Shown: piece after piece, positions 17,855 through 25,376 of the stretch | How positions within the stretch are numbered: position 1 is the first letter of the stretch | Layout of the letters: each line of letters opens with the position of its first letter | From: Taibaiella sp965229095 | Lineage (GTDB): Bacteria > Bacteroidota > Bacteroidia > Chitinophagales > Chitinophagaceae | Direction: 5' to 3' | Assembly: GCA_965229095.1 (NCBI GenBank) | Contig: OZ245855.1 | Coordinates: 3,782,001 to 3,846,000, forward strand | DNA: 64,000 nt | Program-made: the position numbers and the translations under genes | The notes under the pieces: generated by a model | The model's database searches: none | What the model saw: only the letters and a program-made list of their open reading frames with translations | Told to the model about the DNA's origin: nothing

Positions 17855-18619
17855 TTACACTTCCAGTGCCGCGTACACCGGGCAGTGGTCCGAGTGCTTT
17901 ACATCGGGATAAATAGCGGCATCCTTTAATTTTAATTCCAGGCTTTTGCTTACGCTGATGTAATCGATACGCCAGCCTTTGTTATTGGCCCGGGAATTGG
18001 CCCGGAAGCTCCACCAGCTATACTGGTGCGGATGCGGGTTAAAGAAACGGAAGGTATCCACGAAGCCGCTATCGAACCATTTATCCATCCAGGCACGTTC
18101 TTCGGGCAGGAAGCCGCTGCTGTCCTTATTGCTGACCGGGTTGTGGATATCGATGGCTTTATGGCAGATATTGTAGTCCCCGGTAACGATCAGGTTGGGA
18201 CGGTCCTGTTTGAGCCGGTTGATGTAGTCAAAAAACTCGTCCAGCCATTGGTATTTATACGCCTGCCGGATCTCTCCGCTCGAGCCGCTGGGAAAATAGG
18301 CATTCACCAGGGTAATATCCCCGAAGTCGGCCCTGATCACCCTGCCTTCCGCATCACTTTGCATAATGCCATTGCCATATTGTACCAACTCGGGCTTGAT
18401 TCGTGTAAAAACAGCTACGCCGCTGTATCCTTTCTTTTCGGCAGGGTACCAGAAGGTTTCGTAACCCAGGGCTTCGATACGGGCAAAATCAACATTCTCT
18501 TTATGTGCCTTTACTTCCTGCAGGCAGATAATATCGGCCGGGTTGGTGGCCAGCCACTCGGTAAACCCTTTGGTAATAGCGCTTCTCAGGCCATTTACGT
18601 TATAGGATATGATTTTCAT
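17855..18619 (-). CDS. xth: Exodeoxyribonuclease III (AP endonuclease), copy 1
   Basis: A 254-residue ExoIII/APE1-type enzyme that cleaves abasic sites and degrades 3' ends. Motifs in order: YNVNGLRSA, LQEVKA (metal-binding Glu), AYFPSG, GDYNICH (catalytic Asp/Asn), RIDYISVS, and SDHCPV (catalytic His) at the C-terminus. A second paralogue lies at 44402-45169, about 26 kb away, with clearly different sequence. This copy is downstream of the ComB-like gene but separated by a hairpin. Confidence 0.95.
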   Translation of the reverse strand: MKIISYNVNGLRSAITKGFTEWLATNPADIICLQEVKAHKENVDFARIEALGYETFWYPAEKKGYSGVAVFTRIKPELVQYGNGIMQSDAEGRVIRADFGDITLVNAYFPSGSSGEIRQAYKYQWLDEFFDYINRLKQDRPNLIVTGDYNICHKAIDIHNPVSNKDSSGFLPEERAWMDKWFDSGFVDTFRFFNPHPHQYSWWSFRANSRANNKGWRIDYISVSKSLELKLKDAAIYPDVKHSDHCPVYAALEV

Positions 18620-18665
18620 GAATTATATTTGGAATGAAAAATGAATTGTATCCCGTAGAGGCCTA

Positions 18666-18690
18666 AGAGACGTAACAGGGCTACGTCTCT
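18666..18690. terminator. Hairpin after the ComB-like gene
   Basis: AGAGACGTA pairs with TACGTCTCT around a 7-base loop. It sits just past the stop of the minus-strand gene ending at 18705. Similar GAGACGT hairpins occur as dispersed intergenic elements in many bacteria, so it may be a repeat used as a terminator. Confidence 0.5.
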
Positions 18691-18704
18691 ACAGGAAAAC
18701 GAAT

Positions 18705-19448
18705 TTACAAAGTCCCTGCAACCTGCTCTACCTCCAGCTCTTTACCATTATACACCGGTACCACGGGATGCTGGTTGGGCGTAGTGCAATAGGCCATATC
18801 TTTTTCCAGGCCATAGCCCGACAAGCGCCTGTAGTGGGAGCTGTCTTTAAGAAAATCGAGTAAGGTAGGATACGTTTTAGCTTGCTGGTATAGGCTTTCC
18901 GCTATCCGGGCACTGTCGCAAAGCACGGAGAAATGATCCCGGATGGCTTCGGTTACCGCACCGGCAAATAAGGTATCCTCCATATTAACCCGGTCTTTCC
19001 AGGCGGCGCAGGCCAGCAGTACTTTTTGTCCGCGTGTTACCAGGTATTGGCATACGGCATCGAGATTAAGGAAAGAGCCCGTAATAATAGTATCGGCATC
19101 CTTCACCATATGCAGCAGCTTGGTACCATTGGTGGTGGTAAGGGCCAGTGTTTTACCGCTGATAAAAGCAGCAGGATATTCGAATGGAGAGTTGCCGTAT
19201 TGCAATCCTGGCGCTACCTGTCCGTCGCGCTCCCCGGCAGTAATACAATTGTCTATAGTATCCTTCATCCGGATACACTCCTCCACGGAAGCTACGGGGA
19301 TCACCACCCGGGCGCCGTTGTGCAGGGCTGCTGCAATAGTAGAAGTGGCACGGAAAACATCGATAATGACAACAATGGTATCTTTTGTATCGTAGAGGGA
19401 AAGCAATGCCGGCGAAAGGCATACTTCCAGTAAAGGCTTTTCTGTCAT
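18705..19448 (-). CDS. comB: 2-phosphosulfolactate phosphatase (ComB family)
   Basis: A 247-residue protein matching the ComB family, Mg-dependent phosphatases that release sulfolactate from 2-phosphosulfolactate. Typical segments are VVIIDVFRATSTIAAAL near 25-41, ERDGQVAPGLQYGNSPFEY near 73-91, TTTNGTKLL near 104-112 and CAAWKDRVNMEDTLFAGA near 146-163. In methanogens this feeds coenzyme M; in Bacteroidota the role is not settled and could relate to sulfonate metabolism. No ComA or ComC gene is adjacent. The promoter box is only 4 bases from the ATG. Confidence 0.9.
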   Translation of the reverse strand: MTEKPLLEVCLSPALLSLYDTKDTIVVIIDVFRATSTIAAALHNGARVVIPVASVEECIRMKDTIDNCITAGERDGQVAPGLQYGNSPFEYPAAFISGKTLALTTTNGTKLLHMVKDADTIITGSFLNLDAVCQYLVTRGQKVLLACAAWKDRVNMEDTLFAGAVTEAIRDHFSVLCDSARIAESLYQQAKTYPTLLDFLKDSSHYRRLSGYGLEKDMAYCTTPNQHPVVPVYNGKELEVEQVAGTL

Positions 19449-19452
19449 GCTG

Positions 19453-19460
19453 CAAAAATA
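19453..19460 (-). promoter_or_regulatory. Predicted -7 box of comB, suggesting a leaderless mRNA
   Basis: The minus strand reads TATTTTTG (TAnnTTTG) ending 4 bases before the comB ATG. If used, transcription would start at or next to the start codon. Confidence 0.4.
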
Positions 19461-19560
19461 ACTAAGAATAAGAGCAATGCAAATGAAGGCTCGATCTGCT
19501 TTATTTTAAAATATGTAATCTTTCGCCTATTTTCGTAAGAGACGCTATAGCCTATGTCCT

Positions 19561-21066
19561 ATGACTTTAAGACCGATCCATATCCTTATCCTCCTGCTGT
19601 GCTGCGTCCCTTTATTCTTTTTAAATATCCAGTCCACGCATAGTTACGGAGACGACTGGGCGCAATACCTGCAGGAAGCCGTTAATATCGCACAAGGAAA
19701 ACCTTATTACCGTTCGGGCTATGTCTTTAATCCTTTGAATACGACGTATGCCCCGCCCCAGTATCCGCCGGGTTATCCTTTGCTGATCGCGCCGCTGGTA
19801 CGGTGTACCGGTACCGCTATACTGCCGCTCCTGTACTTGAATTCGTTTTTCCTGTGTATGATGCTCTTTGCCGGCTACTATTACTTCCGGGGGAAGACAG
19901 GCAGCACAAAAGCGTTATGCCTTGCGATCATCCTCACCTACCTTTTCCCCGTAATCGATCTTAAAGGACAAGTGCTATCCGATATTCCCTGTGCTGTTTT
20001 ATCCCTGCTTTACCTGGCCATCAGGGAACAGGAAAAAGAATGGCGTTACGGGAGGCTGCTCCTGCTTTCGGCAATAGCCGCCGCTGCCATGCTGATAAGA
20101 GTGCAGGCCGTTGTGCTTATCTTGGCCGAGCTGCTCTTTTTTGTGTTGGCTTACCGCAAAAGGAACAGGCCAGTTGCGACCAGGAAATTCTTATCGCTGC
20201 CGCCACAGGTTTTCCTGGCGCTTATGGCGCTTTTCCTTTTCGCCCTAGTCAACTATATTATGTTGCCTGCTCCGCAAAGCGGTATCCGTTTTTACCTTAA
20301 CCTGTACCGGGTTTCCTTTGACAATAATGTGTGGAAGATGATATTGAGCAACAGCAAGTACCTGTTGCAGTTGTTTAATGGTATCCTTTACCGGAGCATG
20401 GATAACCGGGTTTTGCAGGTGGCTGTTTCGGCAATGACGCTTTCTTCGATGGTGCTGGCTTTTATCGGTTTTATCAAAGCGGCAAAAGAAAAGCTCAGCT
20501 TCTCCCTGGTATTCTTCGTGTTGATGTGTTTCCTGATCCTGGTTACGCCCATACACCAGGGCCTCAGGTATTTCCTGCCTGCTGTTCCGGTTTATCTCTT
20601 ACTTCTGGTTAAAGGTGCAGGCATCGTGCTGCCTTCCCGCTTCAAGCCCCGGACAAATACTATCGCTATCCTTGGTGTTATCATTTTTCTGGCGCTTGGC
20701 TATAACGATTACCGGTATAAGCTGCATGGAGTTTATGAACATACCCTGGCCCGTACCGACAGTGTTGCCTTTGATTATATACGGAACAATATACCGGATA
20801 AAGAGATCGTCTTATTTGCGAAGCCGAGACTGCTGGTCTTATATACCGGGAAAAGATCCATGAACCTGAGCTGGCAGCATACATTGGCAGCCAACCGGAG
20901 GCAATTCGATTCACTCGGGATCGGCTACCTGCTATATTGCCGCCACCTTAATTTTGACCTTGTCGATTCCTTGCTCTGGTCGGGTCCAAAGCCTTATTCC
21001 GATTCCACGGTGATCAATAAGGACTATACTTTGTACTATCTGAAAAGAAAACCCATGTTCCCTTAA
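19561..21066 (+). CDS. GT-C-type membrane glycosyltransferase (GT39/ArnT-like)
   Basis: A 501-residue polytopic protein with roughly 10-12 hydrophobic helices. The first extracytoplasmic loop carries the acidic pair GDDWAQY (Asp31, Asp32), followed by the proline-rich PPQYPPGYPLL near 70-80; this layout is that of GT-C enzymes using polyprenyl-phosphate sugars as donors. The C-terminal ~100 residues form a soluble extracytoplasmic domain. The acceptor (lipid, protein or glycan) cannot be told. The gene stands alone. Confidence 0.78.
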   Translation: MTLRPIHILILLLCCVPLFFLNIQSTHSYGDDWAQYLQEAVNIAQGKPYYRSGYVFNPLNTTYAPPQYPPGYPLLIAPLVRCTGTAILPLLYLNSFFLCMMLFAGYYYFRGKTGSTKALCLAIILTYLFPVIDLKGQVLSDIPCAVLSLLYLAIREQEKEWRYGRLLLLSAIAAAAMLIRVQAVVLILAELLFFVLAYRKRNRPVATRKFLSLPPQVFLALMALFLFALVNYIMLPAPQSGIRFYLNLYRVSFDNNVWKMILSNSKYLLQLFNGILYRSMDNRVLQVAVSAMTLSSMVLAFIGFIKAAKEKLSFSLVFFVLMCFLILVTPIHQGLRYFLPAVPVYLLLLVKGAGIVLPSRFKPRTNTIAILGVIIFLALGYNDYRYKLHGVYEHTLARTDSVAFDYIRNNIPDKEIVLFAKPRLLVLYTGKRSMNLSWQHTLAANRRQFDSLGIGYLLYCRHLNFDLVDSLLWSGPKPYSDSTVINKDYTLYYLKRKPMFP

Positions 21067-21169
21067 TCTCCTTTTTTAATGCCTCGATACAGCAAACCAT
21101 AAGAGCCCCGGCTTGGGGGATATCATATTTATGCATACTTTGGGCCATTCTATTACTATCATAAAATCT

Positions 21170-21622
21170 ATGAAAAAAATCTTATTGAAAGGGATACTGC
21201 TGGGGTTAGCTTTAACAGGCGGAAATATATTACGGGCGCAGAGTAAGATTGAAGACGAAAGCATAGCCCCCTTAGTGAATGGTGTCCCGGAGAAAAGTAT
21301 CCGCGGAGACATTGTCCCCGACTCCTTAGGCGAATTCCCGGGAGGTACGAATGCTTTGAATAAATTTCTGGGTGAGCATAGTGAAGATATCGATCTTGCC
21401 CTGAGAAAAACAGGTATAAAAAAAGGAACAGTGGTAGCCCTTCTTTTAGTAGATGATGAAGGGAACATTTCGGAAATTTCTATTATAGAGCACTTGAATC
21501 AAGAGGTGGACCAGGCTGTAATAAACACTTTGGCTAAAATGCCGCGCTGGAAACCTGCTGAATACCACGGAAAGAAAATTACTTATTTTCATAAGTTGCC
21601 GTTGGATTTCCAGCAACGTTAA
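21170..21622 (+). CDS. TonB C-terminal-domain periplasmic protein
   Basis: A 150-residue protein with a signal peptide (MKKILLKGILLGLALTGGN...LRAQ) and a TonB-C-like domain: GTVVALLLVDDEGNISEISI followed by the conserved end A-K-M-P-R-W-K-P-A. It lacks the N-terminal membrane anchor and proline-rich spacer of true TonB, so it cannot couple to ExbBD by itself; it may be an accessory or regulatory module. It precedes the BlaI-type cluster but is separated from it by about 300 bases with operators. ATG 21170 is chosen for the signal peptide. Confidence 0.75.
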   Translation: MKKILLKGILLGLALTGGNILRAQSKIEDESIAPLVNGVPEKSIRGDIVPDSLGEFPGGTNALNKFLGEHSEDIDLALRKTGIKKGTVVALLLVDDEGNISEISIIEHLNQEVDQAVINTLAKMPRWKPAEYHGKKITYFHKLPLDFQQR

Positions 21623-21640
21623 AAGACCTTGGGAGCCATA

Positions 21641-21675
21641 GAGAAGATATCCGGTAAGGGTATCTCCTTTTATTT
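21641..21675 (+). terminator. Probable terminator of the 21170 gene
   Basis: GAAGATATCC and GGGTATCTCC form an imperfect stem around GGTAA, followed by TTTTATTTT, about 20 bases after the stop. Confidence 0.45.
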
Positions 21676-21842
21676 TAAGCAGCTATCGGCAACCGAAGCA
21701 TCCCGGTTGCTATGAATATCAATAATACGCAAGATACTTCAGCCGCATACTCTGCAAGCTATATCCAGTGTGACAAACGGGCGTGTATTGCCGATACACG
21801 GATAGTCGGTTTATTTAAAGTACAGGTAGCGCAAAATATGAA

Positions 21843-21913
21843 AACTAAAGAATTAGTTGTTTAACTAAAAAATTAGTTTATCTTTGATCATAGAAAACTA
21901 AAAAATTAGTTTT
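21843..21913. promoter_or_regulatory. Three palindromic operators of the BlaI-type repressor
   Basis: AACTAAAGAATTAGTT (21843-21858), AACTAAAAAATTAGTT (21863-21878) and AACTAAAAAATTAGTT inside the longer palindrome 21894-21913 are near-identical dyads. The first two centres are 20 bp apart and the third 32 bp further. They surround the predicted promoter, which is what an autorepressed blaI-like operon needs. Confidence 0.8.
21857..21886 (+). promoter_or_regulatory. Predicted promoter of the blaI-like operon
   Basis: TTG at 21857-21859, a 19-base spacer and TATCTTTG at 21879-21886 match the -33/-7 consensus. The boxes interleave with the operators. Confidence 0.65.
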
Positions 21914-21926
21914 AAAAAGAGATACC

Positions 21927-22295
21927 ATGACCGCATTTAAATCGCTGACTAAAGTTGAGGAGCAGATCATGCAGGCGCTTTGGAAGATTGAACAGGGTTT
22001 TACCAAAGATATTGTAGACCAGTTGCCCGATCCCAAGCCGCATTACAATACGGTAAGCACGATCCTGAAAATAATGCTGGAAAAAGAATTTGTGACCGTG
22101 GAAAGTATAGGGAAATCGCATTTGTACCGGCCGGCTGTTAAAAAGGATACGTACAGCAAGCAATCGATGAAGCAATTGGTGAAAGGCTATTTCAACGGCT
22201 CCTTCTCCAATATGCTATCCTTTTTTGCCAAAGAAAAAGATATATCGGCCAAAGACCTGGAAGATATCCTGAAAGAAATGAAAAAGACCCAATAA
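21927..22295 (+). CDS. BlaI/MecI/CopY-family transcriptional repressor
   Basis: A 122-residue winged-helix repressor. The N-terminal part (LTKVEEQIMQALWKIEQGF... YNTVSTILKIMLEKEFV) is the BlaI DNA-binding domain; the C-terminal helices serve dimerisation and carry the cleavage region used when the paired sensor protease is activated. It would bind the three AACTAA-type palindromes just upstream. The next gene is its M56 partner, 19 bases after the stop. Confidence 0.93.
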   Translation: MTAFKSLTKVEEQIMQALWKIEQGFTKDIVDQLPDPKPHYNTVSTILKIMLEKEFVTVESIGKSHLYRPAVKKDTYSKQSMKQLVKGYFNGSFSNMLSFFAKEKDISAKDLEDILKEMKKTQ

Positions 22296-22314
22296 CCTTT
22301 TAATCATTGCAGCC

Positions 22315-23775
22315 ATGATCAGCTATTTTCTTGCCGCCAATTGCTACAGCCTTTTGTTTTATGGTTGCTATCTTTTGTTATTGAAAGGGCGTAGCAGCCA
22401 TACCTGGAACAGGAGCTACCTGCTGATCATGGTGTTGCTGGTCCTGGTATTGCCGCTGGTCCGGTTCGACTTTTCGGATTGGTACGCAGGGAGCGTTGCC
22501 CAAACCCTGCAAGCCGTTACCTTGCCCGAAGTGATCCGCACGGCATCAGGCGATCAGGCAAGGGCAACCGGGTATAGCGTAGTTGCTCTGCTGCCCTTGC
22601 TGTATTACAGTGTCACGGGCATTTTGCTGCTCCGGTTTTTATACCGTATGCTTAGTCTGCACCTGTTTTTGCGGAAGCAGGATTTTATGATACAGGATGG
22701 CTATCGCCTGGCTTTGAATACCGGTATCGGCCCGGCCAGCTTCGGCAGCCATATATTGTTTCCCGCAACAGAAGTAAATCCCGATATACTGAACCATGAA
22801 AAAGCGCACCTGAAATACCGCCATCATTACGACAGGCTGCTGCTGCAATTGTTGCGATGTTTTTTCTTTCCCGTTATCCCTTTGTACTTCATCTATAAAG
22901 AGCTGGTGCTGGTGCACGAATTTGAAGCGGATGCCCTTGCTGCGCATGATCCCGGGAATTACGTACAAACCTTGCTGCGCAAGCACCTGGATACCGGGCA
23001 ATACCATCTCCTGCAATCTTTTTTTCACCATCCCCTCAAACGCAGGATAATGATGCTGCACCGTAACCTTACCGGAAAAAGCAACCGAGGGGCAAAAGTA
23101 GCGGCTTTGCTTTGCTCCCTTGTCCTTCTTGGCGCTATTGTGTATGCCCAGGGCATGCCAACGGCAAAGCTGCCGGAGCAACTGCTCCCGGCAAGGATCT
23201 GGACGATGACCGGTAAGGAAAAGCTACAGCCGGAAGAGCCCGGAGAAACAGTATCCGAAACGCCGGTTAGCCGGAAAAACGCAGCAGGTACATCGCATCG
23301 CCAACCGGCAAAAACACAGCTGCCGGAGAAAAATACAGTACCACAACATGCCAGAGAAGAAATAGAAGTCATGTCGGCGCCCCATTTGGTGCAGCAGCCA
23401 GCCCCACAGCGCCATACAGAGGAAAAAACATTTACGAGCGTGGAAGTAATGCCCCGGCCGCCGATGAGCGACCTGAACCGCTACCTGGCAGAGCATATAC
23501 GCTACCCCGATGAGGCGAAGAGGAAAGGCATACAGGGGCGCGTAGTGATCCAGTTTGTGGTGGCTAAGGATGGCAGCATCAGGAATGCTGTGCTGCAAAG
23601 GGATATTGGCGGTGGCTGCGGCCAGGAGGCATTGCAGGTGGTTAACAATATGCCCCAATGGGTGCCCGGAAAGCAGGACGGACAGCCGGTAAGCGTCTAT
23701 TATACTTTGCCGGTAAGTTTCCGGTTCAACGATGATGCCGACCGGAACCCTTCGTCTACAGTACCGGATAAGTAA
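22315..23775 (+). CDS. BlaR1/MecR1-type M56 membrane protease with a TonB C-terminal domain
   Basis: A 486-residue protein. Hydrophobic helices at about 3-23, 33-50 and 88-110 precede the zinc-protease motif HEKAH (161-165) and the ligand motif HEFEADALAA (201-210), the M56 layout. A further helix at about 262-280 leads to a proline/glutamine-rich extracytoplasmic linker and, from about 370, a TonB-C domain (RYPDEAKRKGIQGRVVIQFV... MPQWVPGKQDGQPV). It lacks the penicillin-binding sensor of BlaR1, so the TonB-C part is the likely sensor. It should inactivate the adjacent repressor. Confidence 0.9.
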   Translation: MISYFLAANCYSLLFYGCYLLLLKGRSSHTWNRSYLLIMVLLVLVLPLVRFDFSDWYAGSVAQTLQAVTLPEVIRTASGDQARATGYSVVALLPLLYYSVTGILLLRFLYRMLSLHLFLRKQDFMIQDGYRLALNTGIGPASFGSHILFPATEVNPDILNHEKAHLKYRHHYDRLLLQLLRCFFFPVIPLYFIYKELVLVHEFEADALAAHDPGNYVQTLLRKHLDTGQYHLLQSFFHHPLKRRIMMLHRNLTGKSNRGAKVAALLCSLVLLGAIVYAQGMPTAKLPEQLLPARIWTMTGKEKLQPEEPGETVSETPVSRKNAAGTSHRQPAKTQLPEKNTVPQHAREEIEVMSAPHLVQQPAPQRHTEEKTFTSVEVMPRPPMSDLNRYLAEHIRYPDEAKRKGIQGRVVIQFVVAKDGSIRNAVLQRDIGGGCGQEALQVVNNMPQWVPGKQDGQPVSVYYTLPVSFRFNDDADRNPSSTVPDK

Positions 23776-23954
23776 GCGGGTATCCCTCTTGCTCCGGCGC
23801 CTTGCCCGGACCGGGTAACTTACTAATCAAGGACAGCAGTATTTATTTTTTCCCGGACTTATGATCGGAGCGGGTTTGCTTTGCGTACTTGTATCGGGAT
23901 AAGCATGTGCAGCGATATAACAACCTTTATTTATCATTTTTAAAACAGGAATAT

Positions 23955-24470
23955 ATGCAACAGCGTAACAGCGCCGGCAACAACCGGAATGCCAGGATAC
24001 TGGCCCTTATTGGCTTTACTATCTTAACCGGCAGCATGAGCTATGCCCAAACCCTGCAACCGGCGCAACCCAAGCAGCAGGTGTACCGGGTGAAGCCGCA
24101 GGAGAAAACCTTTGCCGTAGTGGAACAGATGCCGCAACCACCCATGGACCTGAACCAATACCTGGCCGAAAACCTCCGCTACCCTGCAGAGGCGGTAAAG
24201 CAAGGGATACAGGGAAGGGTGATCCTGCAATTTGTGGTAGCCGCAGATGGTAACATAACCCATGTGGTTACGTTAAGGGACCTAGGCGGTGGTTGTGGAC
24301 AGGAAGCAGAGCGTGTAGTTAAAAGCATGCCGCGATGGACTCCCGGAAGGCAGGATGGAAAGGCAGTAAACGTGTATTATACTTTGCCTGTAAGCTTTAA
24401 GATGATGGATGCCGATAAACCAATGAATAAACAAGCTCCTGATAGCGAGCCTACAGCACCCAACAGATAG
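23955..24470 (+). CDS. TonB C-terminal-domain secreted protein, paralogue 2
   Basis: A 171-residue protein: N-terminal hydrophobic signal (ILALIGFTILTGSMSYAQ, about 13-30), a short linker and a TonB-C domain starting PPMDLNQYLAENLRYPAEA and ending MPRWTPGRQDGKAV. It is strikingly like the C-terminal domain of the preceding M56 protein (same GIQGRV, GGGCGQEA motifs), which points to duplication. It lies 180 bases downstream of that gene. Its role is unknown; it may be the regulated product of the BlaI-type system. Confidence 0.8.
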   Translation: MQQRNSAGNNRNARILALIGFTILTGSMSYAQTLQPAQPKQQVYRVKPQEKTFAVVEQMPQPPMDLNQYLAENLRYPAEAVKQGIQGRVILQFVVAADGNITHVVTLRDLGGGCGQEAERVVKSMPRWTPGRQDGKAVNVYYTLPVSFKMMDADKPMNKQAPDSEPTAPNR

Positions 24471-24517
24471 CTGCAAAGTTGTATTTTCGCGGTCCCTTAG
24501 TTTAAAAGAAAAGGACC

Positions 24518-24952
24518 ATGAATAACAAAAAACGCAAATTACTGACCGCTGCCTTTGCCCTCACCGCCTGCCTTGTATTGCAAAGCGGCGTCGAGGCTAC
24601 AGCCCAGGAAAAACAGGATAGTAGTACCTCCATTGCCGACAAAATATTTACCTCTGTTGAGGTGATGCCCGTTCCTCCTTTTGATGTGAACCGGTACCTG
24701 GCCGAAAACATCGTTTACCCCGATGACGCCAAAAAGAGAGGCATCCAGGGAAGGGTGGTGATCCAATTTGTAGTAGACAAGGATGGTAGTATAACCAATA
24801 TTGTTGTCGTAAGAGAGATTGGTGGCGGTTGTGGCCTGGAAGCGATGCGTGTAGTAAGAAATATGCCGCGGTGGACTCCCGGTAAAATCAACGGACAGGC
24901 TGTGAGGGTTTACTATACCTTACCCATCAGTTTTAAATTGGCTAATTACTAA
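24518..24952 (+). CDS. TonB C-terminal-domain secreted protein, paralogue 3
   Basis: A 144-residue protein with a signal peptide (KLLTAAFALTACLVLQSGVEATAQ) and a TonB-C domain (RYLAENIVYPDDAKKRGIQG; GGGCGLEAMRVVRNMP). It is 47 bases after paralogue 2 and shares its motifs, including the FTSVEVMP lead-in also seen in the M56 protein. The three form a tandem family. A strong terminator ends the cluster. Confidence 0.8.
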   Translation: MNNKKRKLLTAAFALTACLVLQSGVEATAQEKQDSSTSIADKIFTSVEVMPVPPFDVNRYLAENIVYPDDAKKRGIQGRVVIQFVVDKDGSITNIVVVREIGGGCGLEAMRVVRNMPRWTPGKINGQAVRVYYTLPISFKLANY

Positions 24953-24992
24953 AATAAAGCGTCCCGGCACAACAACCGGGACGCTTTATTTT
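24951..24992 (+). terminator. Terminator of the BlaI/TonB-C cluster
   Basis: A perfect 17-bp stem (arm 24951-24967 with CCGG top, pairing 24976-24992) closes on a short loop directly after the stop codon; it ends in TTTATTTT and also suits the convergent DUF4342 gene. Confidence 0.9.
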
Positions 24993-25018
24993 AAAAGATC
25001 TTAACCGATCCTGTTTCA

Positions 25019-25291
25019 TCAGGCCTTGGCTTCTTCTTTCGGTGTTTCTTTGGGAGCATCCCTTTCTACTGTGATGGTACACTCGCCTATGAGGGCAGCC
25101 AGAGCGCCTACAGCGGCCAGCACCGGCGCCAGCAAAGCACCTACCAATCCTACATTCAAAGGGAAGGACATTAACTCTTTCCCCGATTTTTCGGTAATGA
25201 TCACTTTCCGGATATTACCTTCCGCGATCAGCTCTTTTACTTTCTTCAACAGATTCTCTCCCGTGACGGTAAATGATTCTTTATTGAACAT
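25019..25291 (-). CDS. DUF4342 domain protein
   Basis: A 90-residue protein matching DUF4342: ESFTVTGENLLKKVKELIAEGNIRKVIIT, then SFPLNVGLVGALLAPVLAAV, a hydrophobic segment at about 47-68 likely inserted in the membrane, and an acidic/basic tail. The family is widespread in Firmicutes and Bacteroidota with no known function. It is monocistronic and convergent with the TonB-C cluster. Confidence 0.82.
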   Translation of the reverse strand: MFNKESFTVTGENLLKKVKELIAEGNIRKVIITEKSGKELMSFPLNVGLVGALLAPVLAAVGALAALIGECTITVERDAPKETPKEEAKA

Positions 25292-25376
25292 GGTATCTTA
25301 TTTTAAAAGTGAAATATGGATCGTATGCATAAAGTTAGCCAACAAAAGTATCGCTTCCGTTGCCTGTCTTGTAATA

